DNA of 64,000 bases, taken from NCBI GenBank assembly GCA_024803745.1, contig JANJXV010000024.1, positions 18,981,927 to 19,045,926 on the forward strand, in the 5' to 3' direction. The notes under the pieces are model-generated. The model saw nothing but the letters and a program-made list of their open reading frames with translations. It did not search any database and was not told the DNA's origin. Position numbers and translations under genes: made by a program. Numbering within the stretch: position 1 is the stretch's first letter; each line of letters opens with the position of its first letter. Below, in pieces: positions 25,819-35,549 of the stretch. The DNA is from Megascapheus bottae. Its lineage: Eukaryota > Chordata > Mammalia > Rodentia > Geomyidae.

Positions 25819-26277
25819 AAAAATGTCATGCCACCACAGGCATAGGCTCAATGCCATAAAGAAAAAAAAAGTGGACAGAAACCTGAAAAAGCAGATTCCA
25901 AAATTAACTTTTCCCCCTGAAAAATCAATTTATCCTGAGTATTCGTTATAATGATGCAAAGCTGAATAATAGAATAGAGTGGGGAGTCACCCCTCAAATC
26001 CACTCTTGACAGTGTCACTCATGAGCCTTTGGAATTGACTATCAGGAAGAGTTTGAAAAAGTTTGGAGTAGCAGATGAGAGAAAGCCAAGAGTACTACTA
26101 GCAGAGATTATAGGGGAAAATCTGGAATAGCAGCAGGTTAGATTGCAGATTTTAAAAAAGTTATGCTAATGAGGTTCCTGATGGCAATTATAACATTATT
26201 GGGAATTGGACTAAAGGCCACTTTTATATTGCAATTAGGCAAAACAAAACTACAGTCTCAAAACTGGGTTTTTTTAG

Positions 26278-26520
26278 TCAGGCACTGGTGGGTCATTCCT
26301 ATAATCTTTGCTACTGGCAGGCTAAGTTCTGATGATCACAATTTAAAGCCAGTCTTGGCAGAAAAGTCCATCAGACTTATCACTAATAAACTGCACAGAA
26401 AAAGCTGGAAATGGTAGTGTGACTGAGTGATAAAGCACTAGCCTTGAGCAAAAGACGCTCAGGGACAGTACCCAAGGCCCAGAACCTACGTGTACACGTG
26501 CATGGATGCACACACACAAA
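26278..26520 (+). repeat. Decayed B1-dID SINE
   Basis: gtcaggcactggtgggtcat and gcactagccttgagcaaaag identify both halves. Confidence 0.65.
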
Positions 26521-26829
26521 CAGAGGAGAGTTAGATCCCAGAGCTAAAGTGCAAAAGCACCAACACATGAGATCTGATCAGTACCTTAGTTATGTTACAT
26601 GTCACGGTGGGAGATTTATGACATGGCGAAGGTATACCATGGGAGACAGCACTGCAGCCTGTCTTTGGCCTTCTTCAGAAACAGACATTATCTTTAGGTT
26701 TTACAGATCACGCAAAGAACTGAGAATGGCAGGCAAAAGGTACACATAGTTAAAAGAGGCCCAGGCCTGTGTTGGGCCTTAACTCAGTCTCTGTTTTGTT
26801 TTTTTTTTTCTGTTGTTTGTTTGTTTCTT

Positions 26830-26967
26830 TCTTTTTTTTTTTTTTTTTGCCAGTACTGTGGCTTGAACTCAGGGCCTGAGCACTATGTGGTACCAAGGAA
26901 TAGAAAGAAGCTAGGTCTTCATGCATGCTAGGCAAGCACTCTACCATTAGGCCAAACACCCAGTCCC
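26830..26967 (-). repeat. IDL-Geo SINE with internal deletion, antisense
   Basis: A T-run, then ttgaactcagggcctgagca, joined by a deletion to accaaggaatagaaag and ggcaagcactctaccattag. Confidence 0.8.
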
Positions 26968-26969
26968 CT

Positions 26970-27545
26970 CAGTCTTTGTTTTGAGAGGGAGAAAATCACT
27001 GTTGCCAGGTCACTGTTGCCTGAAGGATGACCAATCCAGAGCCTTTGGCTATACTTGTTTGGAGGGACAGTTTTGCTTATTGTCAGGAGATGATTTAAAG
27101 GAAAGGCATTTCTTGTCTGAAGGACAATTTGTCTTGTGTCATGAGACGCTTTAGGTAATCCTGTCCTTATGGCTTAGGTCAAAGAACACAGGTTCAAAGT
27201 AAAAACTGGGTACTTAGCATTATCCTTCCTTCAGTTAATGGATAGTCACAGCAAAACCAGTTCTTTTTTTAAAGTAAACAATATTTTTTATTAATATCTA
27301 ACAAGATTCTTTGAAACAAACTATGGGTACATTTGGCAAGATGAAAGTTTCAGTGTGAAAAATAGTTGGGGCCAATGGAAGCTACAGAGCAGAATTATGA
27401 GGCTGAACGCCATGATGTGACTCGTTTCCACTGGCATTTGCTTGATTCCAACATGAACAGCAAAACAACAAAACTAATGGTGGTTCATGAAAATACAATC
27501 AAGGTTAGAGGATTGAAATCTGACATTGTTTCAATTAAATTTCCC
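26970..27545. other. Unassigned intergenic DNA
   Basis: No gene or repeat recognised. Confidence 0.5.
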
Positions 27546-27546
27546 T

Positions 27547-27576
27547 TAACTTTTTCTCTCTCTCTCTCTTTCGTTC

Positions 27577-27608
<32 letters not shown>

Positions 27609-27833
27609 GCTTTCTTGCTTTCTTGCTTTCTTGCTTTCTTGCTTTCTTTCTTTTTTTGCCAGTCTTGGAGTTTGAACTCAGGGCCTGGACACTGTCCTTG
27701 GGCTTTCTCAAGGTTAGCACTCTATGACTTGAGCCACAGCACCACTTCTGCGCTAGTGGTATCAAAAAATCGAACCTAGGACTTCGAGTATGCTAGCTAG
27801 GCACACTACCGCTAGGCCATACTGCCGGATCCC
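27547..27833 (-). repeat. IDL-Geo SINE, antisense, with (TTTC)/(TTGC)n tail
   Basis: Pyrimidine repeat at 27553-27653 (the SINE tail on the minus strand), then the complement of the dimer to gccatactgccggatccc. Confidence 0.85.
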
Positions 27834-27844
27834 TTATAAAAACT

Positions 27845-29035
27845 TTTTTTTATTTCAATGTATAGAGGAGTTATGGTTATATTTTCCAGATAGAGGGTGC
27901 ATTACTTCTCACACATTGATATCGCTTCTTATGCATTTGTCCCCATTTCTCTCCCCATCCCCTCCCCTCGTTTTTCCCCTCCTATTTCAAATAAATAGGT
28001 AAACATCTATATAGTATACCAGGTAACAAAGTGGGATACAGTAACAATATGAGATTAACCAAAGGGCAACACAAGAGAAGGGAGAAAAACATAATACATA
28101 AAGAGTAACAGTCACTTATAATTAAGCTCTTGTTTCCATGGCCTGGAGGTCCATTAATTTGGCCTCATCCTATATGGCCTTATGTATCTAAAGTTTGAGC
28201 TATTGTAATCCTCTGCTAGGAGAGTTTTAGATGTGTACTAATTATTGCAGATGAGGGAAACCATTGAACCCATGTTCCTTTGGATCTGGCTTACTTCACT
28301 TAATATGATTCTTCCTCACAAATGGTGCCATGTCGTTCTTTCTGACAGCAGCATAGAATTCCATTGTGTATAAATACCACATCTTGTTGATCCATTCATC
28401 AACTGAGGGGCATCTGGGTTGGTTCCATATCTTTGCTATGGTAAATAGTGCTGCAACGAACATCATTGTGCTAGTGGATTTAGTATGCCCTTGTTTCTGG
28501 ACCAATGGGTAAATGCCAAGTAGTGGAATTGCTGGGTCATAGGGGAGCTCTATGTTTAGTCTTTTGAGGAACTGCCATACTGCTTTGCATAGTGGTTGAA
28601 CGAGTTTGCACTCCCACCAAGGGTGTTGTAGTGATCCCTCCTGACCACATCCCCGCCAGCATCTCTTGTTATTAGATTTCTTGATCATGGCCATTCTAAC
28701 TGGAGTGAGGTGGAATCTTAGAGTTGTTTTGATTTCCATTTCTTTTATGGCCATTCTTCATATTTCTTCATGTGTCCATAGGCCATTCTTATTTCTTCTT
28801 CAGAGAAGACTCTCTTTAAGTCTTTGGCCCATCTTTCAATGGGATGGTTGTTTCTTTGGAGATTTGTTTTAGAGAGATTCAATTTTTTTTGAACTGTAGA
28901 TATATTTTATATATGAGGCCTTTGTCTGTTGTATGGTTAATGAAGATCTTCTCCCACTCTGTGAGCTTTCTATTTAACTTGCTAGCTATGTCCTTTGCCA
29001 TACAGAAGCTCTGCAGTTTAATGCAGTCCCAAGCT
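27845..29035 (-). mobile_element. 5'-truncated L1, antisense
   Basis: The minus strand holds a 152-codon open stretch (28754-28296) with [29 protein letters not shown] and LFTIAKIWNQPRCPS blocks of the L1 ORF2 C-terminus, then the 3' UTR, and a T-run at 27847-27854 as the complement of the poly(A) tail. No clear target-site duplication was found. Confidence 0.9.
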
Positions 29036-29211
29036 ACCTTTGATTTGTTGTGTTTCTGGGTAACAGGTCTTAAATACCCCTTATTTTGTACCCATGCTCT
29101 GTACAAAGCTGAATTTAAATGTAATGGACTAGTTTATTGGACAGAGGATATCTTGAGGCAGTATAGCATTCAGACTGCAGGATGTATATTCCTGGGTTTT
29201 TTGTTTGTTTG

Positions 29212-29665
29212 TTTGTTTGCTGTTATTGTTTTAACAGTCCTGGAGCTTGAACTCAGGGTCTAGGTGCTGTTCCGGAGCCTTTTTTTATGTCCAAGACTAG
29301 AGCTCTACCACTTGAGCCACAGTGCCATTTTTGGGGTTTCTGAGTAGTTTATTGGTGATAAGAGTCTCACAGGGCTGGGAGTATGGCCTAGTGATAGAGT
29401 GCTTGCCTAGCATGCATGAAGACCTGCATTTGATTCCTTGGTACCACATGCACAGAAAAAGCCAGAAGTGGTACTGCGGCTCAACATTAGAGGGATAGCC
29501 TTGACAAAGTTCAAAGACAGTGCCCAGGCCCTGAGTTCAAGCCCTGGAACTGGCACACACAAAAAAAGCTCACAGACTTTTCTTTCTGCCCAGGCTAGCT
29601 TTGAACTTGGATCTTCTCCTTTGTAGAAAGGATTACAGGCTTGCACTACCAGCACCCAGCTCCTA
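29212..29665 (-). repeat. B1-dID SINE, antisense, split by a younger SINE
   Basis: 29212-29372 and 29569-29665 are the two parts of one antisense B1-dID (ending ggattacaggcttgcactac). An IDL-Geo dimer lies between them. Confidence 0.8.
29373..29568 (+). repeat. IDL-Geo SINE nested inside a B1-dID
   Basis: Full dimer with poly(A) tail. ctcacag occurs at 29366-29372 and 29569-29575, marking the insertion point. Confidence 0.87.
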
Positions 29666-29934
29666 TTTTGAAGGAGTGAATAATAGTTTGGCCAGAAAAA
29701 GTATGCTTAAACAACGTTCTCCCAAGTAGGGTGAGGATGCCAAAGACACTAGCACCACTGAAAGGAAATGAAATACCTAGCCTCCCGTGATCCCACATGC
29801 ACAGCAGAAGAGGTCACTGGGACTTTTACAATAATGGTCATCAGGAGTTCACGAGAAAACACAGGCCTGGAAGCAAGTGTTAAACTGTGATGTCCTGCTT
29901 TACCACGTGCCCAGATCATGAACCCCGGGCTCTA

Positions 29935-30178
29935 TCTCTCTTTGTTTTGTTTTGTTTGGTCACTCATGTCACTTGAATTTCTCCTTTATTGCACTCTTAC
30001 GCTCAAGGCTATCACTGTGAGGCTTTGTGCAACAGTGCCACTTCCACTTTTCCAGTGATTAATTGAAGATCACAGTCTCGTGGACTTTCCTGCCTAAGAT
30101 GGCTTGGAACAGAGATCCTCAGATCTCGGCCTCCTGAGTAGCTAGGATTACAGGCGTTGAGCCACCAGCACCCAGCTT
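29935..30178 (-). repeat. B1-dID SINE, antisense
   Basis: (GTTTT)n tail complement, then the dimer complement ending gtagctaggattacaggcg. Confidence 0.82.
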
Positions 30179-30184
30179 CTGTTA

Positions 30185-30440
30185 CTTTTGTTTAGATTAA
30201 GGGATAATGTGTCCAATGGTGTTGTGTCTTTGTAGCCTGAGTTGTTTCTCCTTATCTGGTCAGTACCTCACCTATATGGTACTATATAAATGGCATATAT
30301 ATAATTTCTAGTTTCTGTCTTTAAAAAAATCCACTCAACTTCCCCTCAGCTCAGAGAGATCTTTGTTGGGGACAGTTGCTCTCTACCACTGGCTTTAATA
30401 AAGGACCTCCTAATTTCTATGTTCTGAATCCCATGGGTAT
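30185..30440 (+). mobile_element. LTR-like fragment
   Basis: A TATATAAA box at 30283-30290 is followed 114 bp later by AATAAA at 30397-30402, the layout of a gammaretrovirus-type LTR. The edges are not defined. Confidence 0.4.
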
Positions 30441-30716
30441 AACAGAACCAGAGTTCTTTGCACTAGGGCCTTAGCAAAGATGTCTTGAGGGCATCTAAGG
30501 AATCTGTAAAGCTCATCCATTTCAGGCTCATGGGTATTAAAGTACAAACTTTCATTTAAGAAGATAGCTCCCATGATACTCTGCTTGTACCAGACAGCCT
30601 AGGGAATTGCTTTCCTGGCATTCATGTCCCCCTCTTCAGCATTCAAGTTCTTCGGAGGTTGCTGCTAGCTTGCCATTGACAGCCTGGCACATTATCCCCA
30701 TGACAACGGTAGTCTT

Positions 30717-30960
30717 TTTTTTTTTTTTTGAGTATTTTTAAATGGTTATTATAAAGTTGATGTACAGAGGGGTTACAGTTACCTAAGTCAGGTGATGAAT
30801 ACATGAATACATTTCTTTTGGGGTAAAGTCACCCCTTCCCTTGCTCTCTCCTAGTTTTTCTCTTCTGTCCCTACCCACCAGCTAGCTAGCTCATTTTCAG
30901 TATTGTGCCTAGTGAGTATCACCAGGGCATTTGTTCACCCATTGGAGTTTTGTGTGCTTG
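30717..30960 (-). mobile_element. Older L1-type 3' end, antisense
   Basis: A T-run of 12 is followed by tgatgtacagaggggttaca, the complement of the 3' terminus seen in the other older L1 ends. The remainder is decayed. Confidence 0.55.
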
Positions 30961-31319
30961 CAGAATGCAAGAGTTATGGGGTGTGGAAGGTCATCCACTA
31001 AGGTTTTGAAAGCAAGCCTGTAATGCTGGGCAAGCAGTGTGAAGCAGGGTTGCAGTTTCTTCAAGAAGTCTGTGAAATGTCACATATGACTCTGATGGAG
31101 ACACCGGAAGTCAGGCATGCCAGGAACAGGGCATTCCTTACAAGGAAAACTGAAGTCAGCCTGCAGAGCCAGCATGAAAGTGTGGCTTGTCACACTGTGC
31201 TTGTCAGCAGCAAGATACATCAGAAACATAGCCACAGAAAGGTGTCTTTCCACTCTGCGTGTCTTTCCACTGTGTCAGAGATTGTTGAATAACAGTGAAT
31301 TGACAAGCTACATTAAATG
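30961..31319. other. Unassigned intergenic DNA
   Basis: Holds an 89-codon open frame (31023-31292) with no family I recognise; most likely chance. Confidence 0.5.
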
Positions 31320-31960
31320 TATTGAAGCTGGATAGGGGAAAATAAAGTATGGTCCGCTTACAGCAAATACAGGAGATATTCCTTCATGTACTTTTCTTAA
31401 GGTTAAGGAAACAAAATCATTTTAGGGGAAATGAAGCTGGATAGGCCAAGGAGGGGAAAATTAGACCTGGTGAAACTTGGAAATACAGTATTTAGAAACA
31501 AAGACATGTCATCTTTGCTTCAAAGAGAGACAACAGGATGCATTCCTTCTTGAGGAATGCATTTCTCCCAAGAATTAACACTTGCCTGACAGGATAGATG
31601 CCCTCCTGAGAAAAATGCTTCTCCAAAACTTAAGCATGACCTTAGTTCAAGGATAAGGATCTGTCTTGTAGCAAGATGAAATGCCCCAAACATCCAGAAA
31701 CTCAGAAAATATTTGCCTTTTCCACATAACTATTGCTAACAACCAAAATGCTGTGTGTGTCTCCATCTTCCTGTGACAGCACCCACATGCTGTTAGAGTG
31801 AGCCCCTGCCCTTCTGTTTATCTGTTTGTCTGCTTTTCTACTTGTCTACTTACTCAATAAAGCTCTGCCAAGTTTTCTTACTGTTGTGGCTTGCCCAGAA
31901 ATTCTTATTCTGCAATCTAAGTCAAGGACCCTAAGTGAAGAGTTCCTACCTTTAAAGAAA
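31320..31960 (+). mobile_element. Possible solo LTR (class I ERV-like)
   Basis: A non-coding block with tgaagctggatagg repeated near its start (31323 and 31432) and AATAAA at 31856-31861, followed by a U5-like stretch. No primer-binding site or interior is seen. Family and ends are uncertain. Confidence 0.4.
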
Positions 31961-32079
31961 CTTCACTAACTCTCACCTGAATCAGGTAATGGTATCAATT
32001 TGCTTCTAAGGTCACTTCAGTACCCTAAGCCTTTAGCAACATAGATTCTTGATTCTAGCCTTATATAAGCTCTCACACA

Positions 32080-32300
32080 GTATATATATGTGTGTATATA
32101 TATATACATATATATATTCGGTTGGTCATGAGGCTTGAACTCTGGGCCTGGGTGCTGTTTCTGAGCTCTTCAGCTCAAGGCTAGCACTCTACCACTTGAG
32201 CCATAGCACACACCACTTTTGATTTCATTGTGGTTAGAGATAAGAGTCACAGGGTCTTAACTTGGGATTTACAGGCATGAGACACGGGTGGCTCACTGAC
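32080..32300 (-). repeat. TA-rich microsatellite and partial B1-dID SINE, antisense
   Basis: (TA/TG)n at 32080-32117, then the SINE complement with a deletion in its 7SL-like half. Confidence 0.75.
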
Positions 32301-33019
32301 TCACTCAGTATGTTTTACAGTAACATAAAGGTTACAAGATGGTCAGGAAGGGATTAAAACAGGAATCAAGAAGCCTTTGCATAAAGCAAGAGCAGAGAAC
32401 AAGTGAGAAGAGGGTCATTATAGATGGTCAAATAACCTAAAGAACTAGTCCCTGGAGAGAATGTTCAAATGTAGTCACCCAGGTATGGTGCTGGAATAAA
32501 AGTATAAAGCCGAGTTGAGGCAGAGTTGAGTCCAAGCAAGGAGTCAATTCTGGGCTAACTGGATCCAGTAACTTGAATGAGTCAGAGGTGGGAACTGAGC
32601 TGAAGCCTTAGGGACAGAGTCAAAAGTTTATCATATCTTACCCTTGACATAAATAGATGGCCTGATGACCTGTCACTCTATTCCTGGAATTGGTATGCAC
32701 AGTTACTCCCATTACAATATTGTCCCTCCTTTTGCATATTTTTATATTATTTTATAATGGTCCACTGGTAGCTTAGTATTATTTTCCTAATCTTCCCCTT
32801 GTGGAATGGGAATGATTCCATGTGTTTGCACCGTGGAAAGAGTGAAACTTTTTTTTCCTGTTGTAGAGGATAACACTTGAAATTGCCTTGAATCTCGTAG
32901 GCTTTAAACGTGAACATTTGGATGCTGTTAATACAGTTGGGATTTGGGGAACTCTTAGAGAAGGAAGAAATCCATTTTGTATTGTGATACAGACATGAGC
33001 CATTGCAATCCAGGGACAG
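32301..33019. other. Unassigned intergenic DNA
   Basis: No gene or recognised repeat. Confidence 0.5.
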
Positions 33020-33140
33020 AATTCTATGGTTTGGATCTGAAGTGGCTGACAGAGGTCTATGTGTTAAAGGCTTGGTCCTCAGTTGGGTGCTCTTGGGAGC
33101 TGGAAGAATCCTTAAGATGTAGGCCTGGAGAAAGCACTTA
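33020..33140 (+). repeat. Partial copy of the ancient repeat seen at 11 kb
   Basis: ggtttggatctgaagtggct and gtgttaaaggcttggtcctc resemble the 5' part of the 11,040-11,400 repeat. Confidence 0.4.
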
Positions 33141-33440
33141 TTGGAATTGCAACCCCTCTGTCTCTCCTTTTGATCTCCAGCGACCTTAGGATGAACAGAA
33201 CAACATTGCTCTACAACATTGTACTGGAACTTGTTTGTGAGAGAGAAACTACATTTTGAGAGACTGAATTGGGAGTCTTCATTGGAGAGCTGTTGACTGC
33301 AGGAGGACCCCCATCTGAAAGACCTGCAGTGCAGACTGGAGCTTGCACAAAGCTCTTAAAGTCAAAAACCACATGTTTGGGGTGGAGATCCAAGCTCAAC
33401 TAAAGCAAACCACACAGGGAAATATTCAATGAAAAGCATT

Positions 33441-33683
33441 GGTTATCTCATATTGTTACAGTATGTTACCTTGTTATCTGATATATTGTATGTATGTTTA
33501 TTTGTTTTATTTGAAATAGGCTAGGGAAGGAGGGGAAACAAGATGAGGGGAGAGGGTGGGGGGAGGGAAATGGGGACAAAAACATGAGAAAGGGTAGCAA
33601 TGTTTGTGAAGTAATGCACCTTCTATCTGGTGAATATAATGTAACCCTTCTATTTGTTACAATAAAAATACATTGAGTAAGAA
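33441..33683 (+). mobile_element. Very short 5'-truncated L1 3' end
   Basis: 243 bp matching the 3' UTR of the 17-kb L1 (G-rich stretch, then ccttctatctgg and ataatgtaacccttctat, then AATAAA). It is bounded by gaaaagcatt at 33431-33440 and 33684-33693. Confidence 0.85.
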
Positions 33684-33699
33684 GAAAAGCATTCTTTGT

Positions 33700-34215
33700 A
33701 ATGAAGCATTCCTGGGCTTAAGCAACCTGACATCTACAATTCAATGAATGACCTAGCTCACCTCTAGCCTCCTCCACCCAGCAAGGCACCAAATAGATGT
33801 GACTTTGACCCAGTATCCTGACATCACTTCCAGCCAGGATATACAGTATGCCACAGAATCTAGGCAAGTGACCTTGAATCTAAATGTCCGTAACTGAGCT
33901 GTCAGGAACTGTTACTCCCAGAATGATAATGCATCTCTCTGCAAATGGAAACAGCAGGTCATTCATAGTGATGGAAAACTGAGTAATAGAACACCCATTA
34001 CTCACTTTGTAACCACTTTTAGTTATCACTTCAACTGCGGTCAACTTGGGTTTATACAGTGTGTGTTCCATTCACGGTTACAGGCTTCAGTGAAGACTTT
34101 GGAATGTATTCCCATGGACAGAATAGAGGACTACTATATTTGAAGAGATGATTAGGTTAAATGAAGATGTGAAGGTTAGGTCATTACAATGGTCTTTTAG
34201 AATCCTTATAAGAAG
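33700..34215. other. Unassigned intergenic DNA, possibly an old repeat at 33880-34080
   Basis: tagttatcacttcaactgcg and ttccattcacggttacaggc look like part of an old interspersed repeat; family not identified. Confidence 0.35.
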
Positions 34216-34220
34216 ACACC

Positions 34221-34651
34221 GGAGCTGGAGGTTTGGCCTAGTGGTAGAGTGCTTGACTAGCATGCATGAAGACCTGGGTTTTATTCCTTGGTACCACATA
34301 CACAGAAGAAAAGCCACGAGGCTGAGAGCATAACCTAATGGTAGAGTTCTTACCTAGCATGCACAAAGCCCTAGATTTGATTCCTCGGTACCACATACAC
34401 AGAAAAAGCAGGATGTGGTGCTGTGGCTCAAGTGGCAGAGTGCTAGCCTTGAGCAAAAATTGTCCAAGGACAGTGCCCTGAGTTCAAGGCCCAGGACTGG
34501 CAAAAGAAAGAAAAAAGAAAAAGGAAAAGGAAAAAAAGAAAGAAAGAAAGCCAGAAGGGGTCCTGTGGCTCAAGTGGTAGAGTGAAAGCCTTGAAAAAAA
34601 CCAAGAACAGTGCTCAGGCTCTGAGTTCAAACCCCAAGACTGGCAAAAAAA
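34221..34651 (+). repeat. IDL-Geo SINE split by another IDL-Geo SINE
   Basis: The outer left half (34221-34318) and outer right half (about 34549-34651) are separated by a complete second dimer. Confidence 0.85.
34319..34546 (+). repeat. Inner IDL-Geo SINE (nested)
   Basis: Complete dimer with an A/G tail of aaag units, inserted within the outer element's linker next to gaaagcca-like target sequence. Confidence 0.85.
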
Positions 34652-34686
34652 GGGGGAAATACCAGCGAGCTGAGTACATGTCCTTC

Positions 34687-34822
34687 TTCCCTTCTCTCCT
34701 TCTCTCTCCCTCTCTCTCTCCCTCTCTCTCTCTCTTCCTCTCTCTCTCCCTCTCTCTCTCTCTTCCTCTCTCTCTCCCTCTCTCTCTCCCCCTCTCTCTC
34801 CTTCTCTCTCTCTCTCTTTCTT

Positions 34823-34854
<32 letters not shown>

Positions 34855-34883
34855 CCTCTCTCTCTCCCTCTCTCTCTCTCTTC

Positions 34884-34914
<31 letters not shown>

Positions 34915-34969
34915 TCTCTCTCCCTCTCTCCCTCTCTCTCTCCTTCTCTCTCTCTTTCTCTCTCTCTCT

Positions 34970-35056
<87 letters not shown>
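34687..35056. repeat. About 370-bp polypyrimidine (CT/CCCT/TTCT) tract upstream of the AKR1D1 promoter
   Basis: The + strand is almost purely C and T, mostly (CT)n with CCCT and TTCT interruptions. It ends 400 bp before the AKR1D1 ATG. Long open frames on both strands here are artefacts of the repeat. Mirror-symmetric homopurine-homopyrimidine DNA of this kind can form triplex (H-DNA) structures and bind GAGA-type factors. Confidence 0.95.
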
Positions 35057-35059
<3 letters not shown>

Positions 35060-35375
35060 CTGGAAGCTTCGAAACTATCGACCAATTCTTTCATAGATGA
35101 AGAAACTTTAAGATATGTATGCTATTTGACTGACAAAAGTATCCTAACTGATAGAAGGAAAGCTAAATGAGGTTCCTTTTGCATTTGCCATCTTTTCTTT
35201 GCAGGAAACTGAGCTAAAGCTAATGTTAGGTTATGCTATTTACCTGCCTCTGAGGAAGTTCAAAGGACAATCATTCTAAGGATTTCAGAACAGGCTGGAA
35301 AAAAAAAACAGATTGAGAAATAGATTAGTTCATCTCCTCCCTCCCCATGCTCCTCCCAGCCCCCTCCTCTCTTCG

Positions 35376-35384
35376 ATAAAATAT
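35376..35384 (+). promoter_or_regulatory. AKR1D1: TATA-like box of AKR1D1
   Basis: The sequence ataaaatat lies 73-81 bp before the ATG, in a CT-rich segment. A TATA box here would place the transcription start near 35405-35415 and give a short 5' UTR. This is sequence-based inference; no start-site evidence is visible. Confidence 0.45.
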
Positions 35385-35456
35385 GCTGGGGAACACCTTC
35401 TCAAACACACGCTTTTTCTGTGGTGTTCAGGATCCCTCTCGGTCTCTCTCTGCAAA

Positions 35457-35549
35457 ATGTACCTTAGTGCAAAGAGTCACCGCATCCCTCTAAGTGATGG
35501 AAACAGCATTCCCATCATTGGTCTGGGCACCTATTCAGACCCTGCACCG
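35457..35549 (+). CDS. AKR1D1: AKR1D1 coding exon 1 (residues 1-31)
   Basis: The exon encodes the N-terminus, including the [20 protein letters not shown] segment that forms the first beta strands of the barrel. The ATG at 35457 is chosen because its product aligns with the known AKR1D1 start; the upstream in-frame ATG at 35313 would add unrelated residues. The donor is ccg|gtaagt and the exon ends in phase 0. Residues 30-31 (A-P) differ from the K-S I recall for human. Confidence 0.96.

Noticed and set aside
28296..28754. 152-codon minus-strand frame as a possible gene
   Set aside because: L1 ORF2 C-terminus in an antisense truncated copy.
31023..31292. 89-codon frame as a small gene
   Set aside because: No recognised homology, no splice or regulatory context, and close to LTR-like DNA.
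34582..35100. 172- and 155-codon open frames on both strands
   Set aside because: They are generated by the CT/GA repeat and encode only Leu/Ser or Arg/Glu runs.
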